Shown here piece after piece: positions 33,404-45,469 of a DNA stretch of 64,000 bases (positions are counted from its first letter, which is position 1; the number at the start of each line of letters is the position of its first letter). The position numbers and the translations under genes were made by a program. This DNA comes from Hofstenia miamia (taxonomy: Eukaryota; Xenacoelomorpha; Acoela; Hofsteniidae): assembly GCA_900660155.1 (NCBI GenBank), contig CABFPE010000614.1:63752-127751 (forward strand), given 5' to 3'. Under the pieces are notes generated by a model. It worked only from the letters and a program-made list of their open reading frames with translations, did not search any database and had not been told where the DNA came from.

Positions 33404-36400
33404 GTAACTTTATCATTTTATTAATATTTTCTCATTTTTGGGTACAGGAAACAAAATCTTAATATTTTTAGTACATGTCAAATATTTGTTAAACATCATT
33501 TTGTAGTTTTTTTCACAAAACTAAAAAACTTCCAATTAGATGTTGAACAACTATCAATGTTTTAAAGATGGCAGAATATATTAAATGACGTTTTTCTAAT
33601 TCCCAGAAATGATAATATATTTCCCACCAATTCTGTAGGATTTTTCTTGAATTGTTCTCTAGACTTATCCCAAAACAATAAAAATTCTATGAATTCGGTA
33701 ATTTTTCTAGCCACTTATTACTAAGTGACGAGGTCTTGCATGGCATGAAACATGATTGATAGCAAATGTAAAACCCTTGTGATTGACTTATAGTTGTGTT
33801 TTTATTGCACTTCTGCGTTCTATTGTTTTAATGGTAGACTTTTGTCCAATTAACTGTTGAATTGATAGAATAACACGAAATCCCTCTTCTTATTAATATT
33901 TTTTAAACATTGTGTAAAAAAATTCACACTAGTAATCACGTCTTCTTTTATCATAGTCCAATGTTCTATAATTATTTAACTTTATTTCTATCCTTTAATG
34001 TTTTCTATATTATCGTGTGTGCATAATACAATGTACATTGTACATTGTACATGTCTTAACAAGAGTTCTGGTGGAAATAGAAAGCAAATAGTCAAAGCGA
34101 TAGCATTTGTTATGTTAATATATAAGTCACTGCTGATGCAGTGAGTGCATTGCTGAAGCTGTGCCCTCACAACAACGCATTCAGAATTTACGAACGCTTT
34201 AAGACATTGTGGTAGGATAACTCGCAATCGTTTTTTTACAGCAGTTTGACATTTGTTTTCTATCATCTAGCTTGGTGCTTTAAATGCTTAAATTTAAATA
34301 CTGCTTTGCCATGCAACGTGTTTTAAAACTATATTGAAACAAAATCGGGTTTTTTGGCTGATAGTTCATTTCGGTTTTTAAAACAAAAGAATTAAACAAT
34401 TGATAAAAGCTCCAGGATTTCTGAGTTTACAGCAAATGAGTTTCGCTAAAACAAAATTAGTATTCATTACCTATATTTTTGAAAATTTAATGTATAAAAT
34501 GTTGAAAATTGGGCATTCGAATGTTTTGACTACAATGCAAAAAGCGATTATACGATGCTACAGTTACTGCAGTTTGCAAAGTCTGCAGCTATAAATGCAT
34601 TGTTTTTAATCTAGCAGCTGAGAGATAAAAGTAATTAAAAACAGATGCTAGATTTCAGTTTTTTTGAAAAAATATACCCTACTCTTTAGTTTTCTCAATT
34701 GCTACCTTATCTTAGGATCTAAAAGTGATTATTAAATAACGTTCTTCGTTTGGCTATTTTGTTTTACAGCTGAGTTGCCAGCTCTAAAACATTGCGGATT
34801 TTTCCTTTTGTGGAGAACTAGTTCACAAACGATTACATGTTCCTTGCAAAGCACGCTAATTCTTGCTATTATATTCAGAAATGGAGTGTTTACTCCTTTG
34901 ATAGATAAGTACTTCCTTTGTAACTCAGCACTAAATATGTAACTGATTGATTATAAGCTAAATATTTGCACACTTCAAAGCTTCCGTTATTATCTATCAA
35001 GCTATAAGCTCCATTGCTTATACGCCTCAACTTATTTTGTTTTATTTTGACTTTAAACATGATCTATGGGCATTATGTTAGTGGTAAAAACATTTTAAAT
35101 TTTCGTAGTAATGGTGGGATTCATTCTCTCTTCAAATTAAAATCGTGAAGAAGAAAAGCACCAAAACAATTTTTAACCATTTTTTTCATCAAAGGACTCT
35201 TGTCTATGCTTCTTCACAATTTTCTAGATATTGTCGGAGTTTTTGAATGATTTCTTTGGCTTGAACTTGTGAACTACTGTAGACCAATTTTAGTGCAAAC
35301 TTTCTACAATATCATGCATAATTGTGTAAAAATGTACATGAATTTACATGCCAGTTGTGAATTAGGAATTTGCATTTCTTGCATCAACAATGATGTCGTG
35401 GGCATTCAAAATAATAAATTTTTTAGACAATTAGGGCAAATACGTTTGGTCCCCATTTTTTCGATGCACTACTCTCCTGTCTCTTGCATGTTTAATTTGC
35501 TCATGTTAAAATTCACATATTTCAGTCATACATTGTTAAGTAAATTTGTTTCATTGTCATTGTTCAGAATAACCTGTCGCATTCTTGCTGCATATCCTTA
35601 CTTATTCAACACTTGTAGTGTAACTATCAATTCTGCGATACTCTTTATTTCTCAAAAAAATAGCTAGATTTGAGCTAGCACCCTGTGAATGAGGGTTGTA
35701 TTGGTAATCAAAGTAATTTCCCAATCTGTTTAGTAATGATTTTTTAATGTTGAAGAAGAACATGCGTTGAGTGATACGTTAAATTTTGAGCAGGCTCGTC
35801 GTTATATATATATATATTTACAACCAGATTAACCTTAATAAGAATTGGAAATGTAGTATGATTGTTGAAATTTACGACTAGTTGTCAGATTTCTTCTGTT
35901 GATTCTTCTGCTTCCCTAAATTTATTAATGATGGAAACTAGATTGTAATCAGTTGCTGTAACTGTGACGAATTTAATTTATAAACTGTTGTCGGTTGAGA
36001 TGTATGGCTCCAATTTGCTTATCAAGTCAACTTTAACGGTTAGTTTGAGTTGACTGCGTTTAAATGTAAACTTATTTTGTTATTACTTACTTAAAAGTTC
36101 TTCGCGTTTTCATCAATTACATTAGAATTAAACTAGTTGGGCTGTTGAAAACCGTTACAAGAAACTTGAAATTTCCGTGCACCTTGGATTCCTGTATTTT
36201 GGGCGACGAGCATTGTGTATTTACGTACAACCATTTTTGTGTATATTTTATTAAGAAACTCTATTACAGACACTCAGCTTGTGCATATTTTTCCAAAGGG
36301 TTTGGGTTTGGGGAACTTCTTTCAATATTTACATCAATGAACACAAATACAATTGTAGATATTAGATGAGACATTTTGATTGATTGGATGAAGCGCATGC

Positions 36401-36986
36401 GTTTGTAATCATCTCGTAGCTTTTTGAACTCTGCAATAGAAGTCTTCAGTGCCACAAAGCTATGCACCGTGGTATACCGCGGTACAATGTGCAAAAATGT
36501 TACTGCATTACAGAGTTGCAACCGGTCAGGATTTTTGCTAACCCGACTAGGCATTTTCTCAACCGGTCTATTTTTTCCCGAATTTTGACCGGTTTCGACC
36601 GGCTCCCAGAATTTGATATTAATGAGACTCGATGGGGATAATTTCTCAAATTTAAGTGAAAAGAACACAGATGGTTAATGGTTAAGAAAATTATATTTTC
36701 AAATTAGATAGTTTTTCAAATTTGCAAAGTATGCAACTCATTATTACGGATCAAGAATCTAGATAAGTTTGTAAAGTCTTGCTTCTTTCAAGACCACAAG
36801 TGCTTCAACAGCATCTCCTTTTAAAAGAGTAAGATTTTTTTATTGCAAATTGTGATGCCATAGAGAAGTTGAGCTCAGATCAGACTCGGCTTATGAGGCT
36901 GACATCACAAATACTTTGGAACACTACTCCCAATTTATCTACTCGCCCTAGTTTCTGTGNCAATGTGCAAAAATGTTACTGCATTA

Positions 36987-39223
36987 CAGAGTTGCAACCG
37001 GTCAGGATTTTTGCTAACCCGACTAGGCATTTTCTCAACCGGTCTATTTTTTCCAGAATTTTGACCGGTTTTGGCCATCGCTCAGAATTGGATACTTACA
37101 ATATAGATTAACCGTTTTTGGTAAATGCAAAATGGGGCATTGTAACAGTGAACTCGAAACAAATATGCGATAAATGCCAATTGAATCGTTTGAAGTAACA
37201 GAATACGTTTTTTCATCGTCATAATTGACTTTGTGATTTTCAAATAAAAATAATTAATATATTGAAAAAAATTTTTTGAATTCTTTTACCTTTAGCTTTT
37301 AATAACTTTAATTATATTATTATTTTTCACAATGGAAAATTTTCAAATTTATTAATTTGTACTGAGTGCTTATGTTATTGAAAATATAGCATTCATCTCT
37401 GATAAAACAACTTTTAATTATGGAGTATAAAAATATTGGTTGGTTTAAAGTTGACAATTGAGATTCGACTGAGCAGTGGAAACTGGAACGATTTAGATTT
37501 CCGGGATTTGAGGGGGTCATTCGCATGCGTACTGCAAATTTTAAAACTTTTACCCATATAATCCACAAACTCGGCAATAACCTTCTGGATGAAAGTCGAT
37601 TCAATCCCTGAATCTGGCATCTCATTTAAACGCAAAGACTGAAATGGATCTGTGCTGCTGATATCTTGTTGCTTTCGACTGTCTTCATGGCTTTGTTCAT
37701 CTGTTGCCAAATATGGTTCATAAAACTTTAAGCATTTCTCTGTGAGCATTCTAAATTTCTTTCTGTCATTGGCAACATATACAAACGACATTGTTTTGAA
37801 AATGGGATCGATCATCATGTCTGCTGTTGATGACTAATATTTTTGGTTCATTTCTCTTATGATTTCATCCTTAATTGGCTTGAATATGTAGGAATCACAT
37901 ATTGTAGGGATGGAACGATGAACATTCAAGTTTGTCAAATATTTTGCAAAATTTCTCAAAAAAATCGGTAATGTTCTTCAACAGACTAGGTGAAATTTCC
38001 AGAAGCCGATGTTCCTAGTTTCTTTCACTGAGTAGCTGATGGAGCTTTCAAAGGATCTCCACAGAGCTGAATGTAACACTTCTTGTGATGCTTGCAACAA
38101 GCCCAATTTTTCAACTTTCTTTCTTCCTGATCCTCCAATAAGTAGTAGATTAGCAAAAAGGGATTCATGACAGCAGATTTTGAAGGCGGTTTCATGAATT
38201 TGAAGTTTTCTGGTGGATGTAGTTGCAATTCCTCTTTGAGAACTTCAGCTGAAAGTTTGCAGATATCTCCAAACGATTTCAAATTTGTCACCTAAATCAA
38301 ATATTGTCACAATACACTTATTTTCTTAGTTCAAAGAAATTGTTTTTTTACGAAAAACCAGCGGTGCCTTAATACAATATGCAATATTATTATTATTGAA
38401 AAAAAAGAGTATTAAATATTTATTAAACTGAAAATAAATTGTTGCAATTATTGTATTGTACTGTTATTGCTTGCAAAAAACAACAATTCAGTTGATAAAC
38501 CGTTTATTCAATAACCTCCAATTATCAATTTGTCCGAAAATAAATATCCCAAAAATCTTTGTTAGCACATAAACCAATTGAGATTCAAGATTTACATGTG
38601 ACAGTTTTTTTTTGCTGTAGTCCCTGAAAACATATCTTGATTTGCTGAATTATCACTAGGGGCATCCAATAATTGTACTTAAGAAATAAATTATTGATAT
38701 TTTTGAAATTTAATAATACAATATTTCAGTAAATTTATTGCAAAATTGCTTTTCAATAATTTCACCTTTGTGATAATCCAATTAAAATTTCTAAAAATTC
38801 ATGATATTCTTACGAAAAACTAACTAATTAAACATATATTAACATTCAATCTCTTATAAAATTTAAGAAATCTCAAGAATTGCTTACTAAGCATCCAGTA
38901 TTGACCGAGGCAGCCGCTGGTTGTATGGAATCACCATCAATAGTCATCATACAATGTACTTCGTCCATAATATACGTACTACTGTTACAGACTTAGCTCA
39001 TTAAACGCTGGAATAAATTTCGTTTGCATCGAATTTTTTTCACTTCTATTGGATAATAATGATGAAATATAATTGTATATATAATTTCAAATATAAAAAT
39101 ACTATTTTGTAGTCAACTAGCATTACAAAAATCCAAATAAATGTTGAGCTCAGAACACCTGTAAACCGGCTTGACAAAAATTCTGACCCGACCCGACCGG
39201 AGTTCGAACCGGTTCCAACTCTG
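36987..39223 (-). mobile_element. hAT element, decayed
   Basis: Ends CAGAGTTGCAACCGGT and, reverse-complemented, CAGAGTTGGAACCGGT; flanks CTGCATTA (36979-36986) and CTGCAGTA (39224-39231) agree at 7 of 8 bases. The same flank plus left end also appears at 36485-36600, before the single N at 36960, with later divergence, so the left side is probably represented twice by an unmerged second haplotype or copy. The transposase remnants run on the minus strand. Confidence 0.75.
37414..38291 (-). pseudogene. hAT transposase C-terminal remnant
   Basis: The downstream frame (37818-37414) opens with MMIDPIFKTMSF, the hAT 'LDPRFK' landmark, and later has EFVDYMGKS and DPLKSRKSKSFQFPLLSR, matching the family pattern 'EhxxY...DPLxFWKSxSxxFPxLSR' of the dimerisation region. 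The bridge at 37825-38024 reads in a compatible style (SIPTICDSYIFKPIKDEI) but is crossed by stops and a frame change. The upstream frame 38291-38025 (KNWACCKHHKKCYIQLCGDP) is unrecognised. This is a dead copy lacking its N-terminal DNA-binding part and the core. Confidence 0.6.
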
Positions 39224-41281
39224 CTGCAGTAGCGACTAGAGATGCGTGCATTACACATTTTTGTAAAACTTACCGCAGCACAATATTTGGCCACCGTAGT
39301 ATACCTTTCGAAAGTTACCACGGTTATTGCAGCTTAGCACCACTCACATCTAGTGTTGGAAACTTGCCATGCTTTATTTCGTGCTGTGCGCATTTTTACA
39401 GAAATTTTCGTACCCGAGCCGTGCTCACATTCAAATACGCATAAAATATTTGTTAATTTCATTTTCTAAATCTATTTGCATATTAAAATCATCGAAAATT
39501 TAGTTTCTTGAACAATATATTTAACTATTGAAACAATTTATCTCCATAACATTGCATTCATAGAGGTTTAACATAAAATGCCTTTTACATTCAATGAAAA
39601 AGTTAAAGTTTTTCGTACCTATATCCTATATTAGATGGCTATGCCTCGTATCTCAAACCGACATCATTAATTACAATTGCTGAATATAATAACAGTCTAA
39701 TCTAATAGAAGAGAATTTCATCCTTTTTCCAAGATTGAGTTACTCATCAACATTCTTAGGTGGGACGCAAACGATGCAACTTTCGTTTGGTAAACCAATA
39801 AAGATAAGAAGCCACATTGGAGGAATTCAAATTTTTAGGACAACCACTTAATTGATTTGTTCGTGACTTGTGAAATGCAAATCTTTTAGCTTATTCTTTT
39901 CTTTTACGCTCATAAGCGGAGTTTATTCAAGATATTAGCTTAAAACGGACTTTAACCGAATAGTATCGAATTTATTTAAATGGCTTAATACAAACACACT
40001 GTCATCGACCAGTGTTCTCCTCGGATGCATATTTAACTGAACAATTGTGTATGATATATGTGTAAACATCGTTCTTTCGCTGTTGACAAGTGCTAAATTT
40101 ACATAAAGCACAATGATAATTTAACTAAATCAGACTAATTTACGAGCAAATAGGTCATCAACTTTGTTAAATTGGCGGTAAAGTACAATCGTGTGAGCTC
40201 TCTCATTAGCCATCCACACGCGTTTTAATGCACGCTATTCGTTTGTTGTTTGTATGGTAAATGCAATTGGAAAATGGTGAGCTAGTATATAGAGGAAATC
40301 GCTCTGTCAATTTGCAGAAACGTGTAACATTTAACGAATTCAACTGCCAACGTATCATCAATTACGATAAATGTAAGTGATTGTAGTCTCTAATTGGATC
40401 AAAATTCTACGTTTTTATCTCTTTTTCTTATTCTTCCACGAATTGGCATTTATGGCTGCTTTCTTATTAATTCTGATTATTTTGCAAATGGTTTACTTTC
40501 AGGAGCTCACAGGACTAGCTGATTTATAACGAATGTTATCTGTCGAAGTTTTTTTCCACTATTTTCAAGGTTTTCTCTAAACAAGAAACTTCTCCCTACA
40601 TTATAGACATCTACCTAGATATTATAAAATCCCAGTACCTTGCTGTGAAATTTTTAAATGAATATAGGAATTACCAAGAATTCATAATGTTCCACAACAT
40701 ATACAATAGAAGCAAAACTTAATTTATCATACTATTCAATTTCTTGACGCCAGGCGCACAAATTTTAGGCCTATACACGATTCTTTCCAGATTTCAACTG
40801 TACCATATGCTTATCAAAAACATTTTCATTGAATTACCGTATTCAATGATTTGTTCAGTTTTACAGACTTGGCTAAAAGAAACCATATTGTAATTGTCAT
40901 CTAAATTTGATAGTAGCCAAAATCTAGATTCGTTACGTATCATTAACTATTGAATGCTGACTATTTTGTATTGTTGACAAAGTACTATTAAAGAATGTTA
41001 TTACATGCTTCAGTGAATAAGAAACTTTAAAGTGTATATAAGAAGCAGTCATTTTCCTCTAATATTGTATAAAAAATAGTAACTGGCGAGCCCAGGATTT
41101 TGTGAAAAAAATGCACTGACCTCGGGAGTTCGAGCTCAACTTGATACGAGTTGAGTCAAATACAGTACTGATCAATGAATTATAAAATATTAAATAAGAA
41201 ATTCCATTTCGATGTGAATTTTTGCTCAATTCATATTATAATCTACGGTAAGGTTACAAATCAGACAAGGAAGAGTAATTC

Positions 41282-41860
41282 CTAGTAAAAATAAACACTA
41301 CTTTGAACTTTTTCTATTCGCTGCAAGAATTGCTGCGATGCGACGCGGCATGTCAGATTTTCTATTGATGTGGGCTTCAAAGCTGCACATTGCTTCTTCA
41401 TCAATGTCCGATTTTTTGTAAAATGTCGAGTTTGAGGGAGTTTCCTTTCCAGTGGACTACTACTTATACCCATTCTGCTTAACCATTGATTCAACCAACT
41501 TTTACCAATTTCGAATGGAGAGCATGCTGAGACGTTCTGAATTTCAATATCCCCATCCAAATCTGTAATTTTTCATGTATTATGTCCAGGCATGCCTTAA
41601 ATGTTATGGTCTGTTTTGGTAGAAGTAACCATAAATTGCCTTCGTCTATTCTTCCCACTCACTGCCAGATCATAACATTTATGGTTTGTAACGAGACGAA
41701 CTGCTTTTCTATGTGGACATTTGACATTTTGAGTGTATGACCTGTATTGATTACCTGTAATTTCATCAGAAAAAGAACTCGTTTTGTTGAACAACATTGT
41801 GGAGGTGGTCGTTTACGAAGATGACAACTTGAGTTGTACTCTTGTTCTGCAGTGCACATA
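41282..41860 (-). other. Unrecognised minus-strand frame cluster in intron 2
   Basis: Three frames succeed one another: 41859-41659 (EYNSSCHLRKRPPPQCC), 41797-41597 (YTQNVKCPHRKAVRLVTNH, KCYDLAVSGKNRRRQF) and 41560-41282 (IGKSWLNQWLSRMGISSSP, ENLTCRVASQQFLQRIEK). Their composition is more protein-like than the surroundings, and possible splice borders exist (for example TTACAG before the third). I do not recognise the family. It may be a decayed mobile-element gene or an exon pair of an antisense gene. Confidence 0.25.
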
Positions 41861-42504
41861 TTTGAGTAAAAATCGTAATATCACGATGTCTTCCCATATT
41901 GTTCTATACAGTCCGAGATATAGGACACAGTCGATGGAAATCAGATGTAAAATTTAGCTATACTAGCTCTTGATTGATTATTTCAGTAAAGAATAACTGT
42001 TGTTTGACGTAGCGAGTTCTTGAGAGACTACAATAAATACAGCAAGAAAATGCAACTTTTCGTAAAAATATACAAATCTATTGAACATGTAGATAGATGC
42101 GCAGTTTCAAGATGTTAGCCTGTTTCATTTCAATTTTTAGTAAGAATCAATTTGGGATTTCGCAATGAAAATGATTAACCTTAATAGTTTTAGCAAAAAC
42201 TCTATGTAAACTTTTTGGGTTGTAAGTGATACATAGTATTCTGTGGCAAATTTTGGTTTAAAAGCTTACTCATATTTACTTGCTTCCTTTGATAAGCCTT
42301 AAAAAATTTAATTATTGTTTTTATTAAATTGTTTTTTGTTGTTTCTTTTTTATATTAATCTTTGTTTATATAATACACCATAAGAGCATACTTTCTTTTA
42401 GTTCAATTTCCGCAGTCTCAGTCTTTTACTTTGTGACAAGCTTTTTTGTGATTTATCATTGTGAATAAATTTTTACATAATTTTTTAAATTAATTCTTAT
42501 TTAG

Positions 42505-42852
42505 ATGATTCTAAATCTACACCCGATGCTCCGCAGATCGTGTACGAAGACTATCATAAACTTAAGAATCACAGTAACAAGGTGCCAATAATAATAAACC
42601 CTTCGCGTCATGGACGTTCCTCGTCGCGGAAAGATGTTTCTGCTGACGTTCCACTCTCGGTGCATAGTTCATCTTCTGATAAGAAGCGAAGTCGTTCTCT
42701 GGATGCAAACTCACTGCTGGATGATGAAATGATATCAGTTGATCAATCATATCCATTTGCCACGATCAGAAGGAATCGCACACCAACTGAGAGACCAGCC
42801 ATACCACCGCCGCCTCCACCTTCTACAATTCCTCAAAATTCCATTTCGAAGG
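42505..42852 (+). CDS. Host gene exon 3
   Basis: Acceptor TTATTTAG, donor GTATTT; phase 1 at both ends. Encodes residues 88-202: APQIVYEDYHKL (Y100, Y103), the basic serine stretch SSDKKRSRSLD, SYPFATIRRN, and a proline run (187-192) that could bind SH3 domains. Low-complexity, hydrophilic and likely disordered. Confidence 0.8.
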
Positions 42853-44031
42853 GTATTTAATACATTTTTATTAATGCAAATATTTTTTACTTGAAAAAAT
42901 TAAGTTTTTGCCTTGAGAGTTTGACTTTCTATACCATAAAATTAAAGTTTTGATGTATCATTTTTACTTCAAACTCATCAATAAATTTATTTAATATTGT
43001 ATTAAGACTATGTTTTAACAATAAAAATTGAATTGTAAGAAGTACTGAGGTCCTGAGATTACTATTTGAACTGATAATTTTTTCATCATCGGCAGAATTT
43101 TTGAAAATATTATTTGAAAATGTAAACTTATTCAAAATTCTAAACTTATACATTTAGGTCCCATTTATAAGATAAGTTTTTCCTAATGACCTTATTTTAC
43201 TTATGAACCAATTATTTCAGATCAACTAAATTTTCCTTGGTAACATTGTCGTATTATGTAATGTTTTGTTTGAAAGTTTAGTTACAGCGAGCAATGCTAT
43301 TGGTTTATTTTAAGTCAAGTAGATTTCCTTCAATCAGAATTGTTATTAAACACATAAGAGATTCTTATTTTGGTTTTACATGATGAGTTTTCCCTTATGA
43401 CTATTTTCTTAACCGCAAAATTCATCAACATGCTCGGAGGCTGTAATCCTTCCATTACAAGCAATTATCTCAAACTAGTTTGCATTTACACAAGTTTTAC
43501 TTTACATAATGGAAGTCATTGGGGAAGACTTTTTTCTATACAGAGACCTTTGCAGTCTTTATAAAGGCTGTCTTACAACACGTGTCGCATGACTCGGTCA
43601 AGTGAAATTTTGATCAATGCCAGCACAAAATAAATAGGATTTTGGTGTGAACTAAGATTTCACATTTTAATTTGGTTTTTCATGACGATATTCAAATATC
43701 TAGACGCTTGACATAATCTTTCACAAAGTTTGCTACTAACCTTATCGTACAGTTTTATATACACTGGCCTCTACCACCAGTTTTGAAGTTATAGGTTTCA
43801 GTTATGTTTTTTAGATTTAATTCTGAAGCATTTTATCGACAGCGTTTGTATTGATTTTTCTTATAAATTCGTTGTCTTGATTTGTTGGTTATTTGTGAAG
43901 TTCACTAGTATCGTAGAAATTATTTTTAACTCCTAATTAGGTTTTCAATTATGCATGACAACATAAATTGACATGCAGATGTCGCGTGGTTTATATTTTA
44001 GTCTGATAGATATTACAGGCATGCCATTTAG
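42853..44031 (+). other. Intron 3 of the host gene
   Basis: 1.2 kb, GTATTT to CATTTAG. An alternative acceptor (TTACAG at 44019) lies 12 bases upstream but would put a stop in frame. No other feature seen. Confidence 0.55.
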
Positions 44032-44225
44032 AGAAAGCTGCAACTTTATCTCGCAATCCTAAATTATCCTCATTAAAGAATGAAAAAAATGGCAATCTGG
44101 GACACAACACACTTTCAACCTTTGCTCATAGTAAAGCTGCTAACCACAAATCTTCCGGCAATTATGATCATTCCAATCATGGCACGCCCAATAAATCATC
44201 AACTCTTAAAATAGCACCTACTAAG
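44032..44225 (+). CDS. Host gene exon 4
   Basis: Starts after CATTTAG and ends before GTTTCC; enters phase 1, leaves phase 0. Residues 204-267 read KAATLSRNPKLSSLKNEKNG and later ANHKSSGNYDHSNHGTPN: basic, Ser/Asn-rich and probably disordered. The upstream acceptor at 44019-44020 was rejected because the resulting frame stops at once. Support comes from phase fit on both sides and an open frame across the segment. Confidence 0.65.
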
Positions 44226-44591
44226 GTTTCCTTCTTTTCAATATGCTTGCTATGTTTAATACGCTTGCGCAAATCACTTATATTACCTTTACACAAAGTT
44301 GTAAGTGGGCTGAGTTTAAACCAATTAATAAGTGTACGATATAAGGAAATTCGCTCGTATATATGCCCAGTTAAGAACCTCATAAAGAAATTAATTTGAA
44401 CTTGAGCTGAGTAAGTTTTTTTTTGCACATTTGTAAGTGAATTTTCATTCTCAAAAGTGTTAGTTTCATATCATAATCAATATAAATTTATGTAATGTAG
44501 ATCAATATATTTGGAAATATTAGAGTGATTTAATGTTTTAAGAATTTACGTAATTCTATATTGTGAAAACAATTTAATTGTTATATTTTAG

Positions 44592-44909
44592 CAGAGACCA
44601 ACTACTTTAAACACGAATCAATCGCGAACATTATCTTTAACGCAAAGACCTCTCCCGGCAGCACCAACGATGTTTCCTTCGTCCACATCCACACCTAATC
44701 ATCGTGCACGTCAGCAGCACAGGGCACGCTCCAAAACAATCGACATCTCTGAACCACCTTCTTTGAATAGCCAACCAGATATTCCTAAGACTCCAAAAAG
44801 GAAAAGCTTTTTGTCTCTCATGCGGTATCTGAGGCGTGATAAAAAAGAGCGAGAACCCACTACTCCTCCACCTCCATTTAGCCGGAGACCGGTTCATAAA
44901 AACGAATCG
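44592..44909 (+). CDS. Host gene exon 5 (tandem NAGNAG acceptor)
   Basis: The acceptor reads TTTTAGCAG, so the exon can start at 44592 (with an extra Gln) or 44595, both in phase 0. Donor GTAACA. Residues 268-373 include the proline-containing LPAAPTMFPSS, the basic serine motif QHRARSKTIDIS, KTPKRKSFLSLMRYLRRDKK and a second proline stretch TTPPPPFSRRP. The RKSFLSLMRYLRRDKK segment is a basic amphipathic patch that could contact membrane or an acidic partner; this is inference. Confidence 0.8.
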
Positions 44910-45196
44910 GTAACACGGTTTTATAATATAAGACGATTACTGTAATCATATATCATATATTTAATAACATTTTATATGAAAACTTTAATAATTTGATTTT
45001 AATTTTTTAAAAATAAATATTTGAAAAAACTTTGCCATCACTACCCACACTAATACTTTTGCATGGAATGAGGACTGATGACTAACCTCTGCAATGATTT
45101 GTTCCAGTATATAAAGCAGTTTTTTAAATTATGAATAAGCAATTTTAATTATATTTCTCTTTTTTTAATAAAATTTTGAATTTTTTAAATGTTTAG

Positions 45197-45236
45197 TCTC
45201 TCACAATGCCTAGAGAACACTGCTACGAAAATATGG
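45197..45236 (+). CDS. Host gene exon 6 (YENM version)
   Basis: Acceptor GTTTAG at 45191-45196 in phase 0 gives SLTMPREHCYENM, placing Y383 in a YENM motif suited to Grb2 (YxN) or PI3-kinase (YxxM) SH2 domains. The exon then ends one base into a codon at GTTGGT. The following segment begins at 45281 in matching phase, implying a 44-nt intron, unusually short for an animal with 9-kb introns. The competing reading uses the acceptor at 45212-45213 (CCTAG) and reads straight through 45214-45280 as RTLLRKYGLVFVDALHKFMDYL. Both keep the downstream frame. Confidence 0.45.
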
Positions 45237-45280
45237 GTTGGTATTTGTTGACGCTTTACATAAATTTATGGATTATTTAG

Positions 45281-45469
45281 GTAAATCTCGTGATTTGCTT
45301 CAACAGCCGCAAAAACCCGAACGTCGCCCGAAGAGCTTCACCTTTCCCGATAACTGCAGGCAGTCTTTGGATTTTGGCGAAGGCGACAGTTTTGATTTTA
45401 TGCCATCTCTCTCTGAATACCGACGTTCCGAATCTGAACCATTGATTGCAATAGATTTCAATTATATAG
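45281..45469 (+). CDS. Host gene exon 7
   Basis: Phase 1 at both ends under either upstream splicing choice; donor GTTGGT, chosen over the GTAATT four bases later because only it matches the phase of the next exon. Encodes GKSRDLLQQPQKPERRPKSF, then TFPDNCRQSLDF and an acidic/Ser-rich stretch SEYRRSESEPLIAIDFNY (residues 387-449). RRPKSFTFP resembles a 14-3-3 site. Confidence 0.7.

Larger units (their letters stand above)
36447..39345. mobile_element. Older palindromic element hosting a nested hAT
   Basis: Outside the inner hAT ends, the left flank (36447-36510: CAGTGCCACAAAGCTATGC, then CCGTGGTATACC) and the right flank (39224-39345, reverse-complemented: GAGTGGTGCTAAGCTGC, then CCGTGGTA and GGTATAC) are recognisably the same sequence in opposite orientation. 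This implies an older inverted-repeat element, probably hAT-like, into whose middle the inner hAT landed. No matching flanking target copies were found for the outer element. Confidence 0.45.
33404..42504 (+). other. Intron 2 of the host gene
   Basis: A 9.1-kb intron from GTAACT to TATTTAG. It contains a palindromic TACAATGTACATTGTACATTG stretch near 34028-34053, the nested hAT elements at 36447-39345 with the single N at 36960, and an unrecognised minus-strand frame cluster at 41282-41860. The remaining frames are AT-rich chance runs. Confidence 0.55.

Noticed and set aside
35269-35667. A 132-residue plus-strand open frame in intron 2
   Set aside because: No ATG start, no recognisable motif, hydrophobic/Asn-rich content typical of translated AT-rich DNA, and no splice phase that fits the host gene.
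36264-36668. A 134-residue minus-strand frame
   Set aside because: It runs across the left end of the inner hAT and its flank; the sequence is transposon terminal DNA, not a gene.
37414-37600. Idea that the hAT in intron 2 captured a host exon (shared DY-GKS and KSF-FP wording)
   Set aside because: The same wording is explained by the ordinary hAT C-terminal pattern DPLxFWKSxSxxFPxLSR, so capture is not needed; the resemblance to the host exon is kept only as a weak finding.
33404-42504. Search for CRISPR-like arrays, tRNA or rRNA genes in the window
   Set aside because: No regularly spaced repeats, no paired A/B box sequences and no conserved rRNA stretches were seen; short repeats here are microsatellites or transposon ends.
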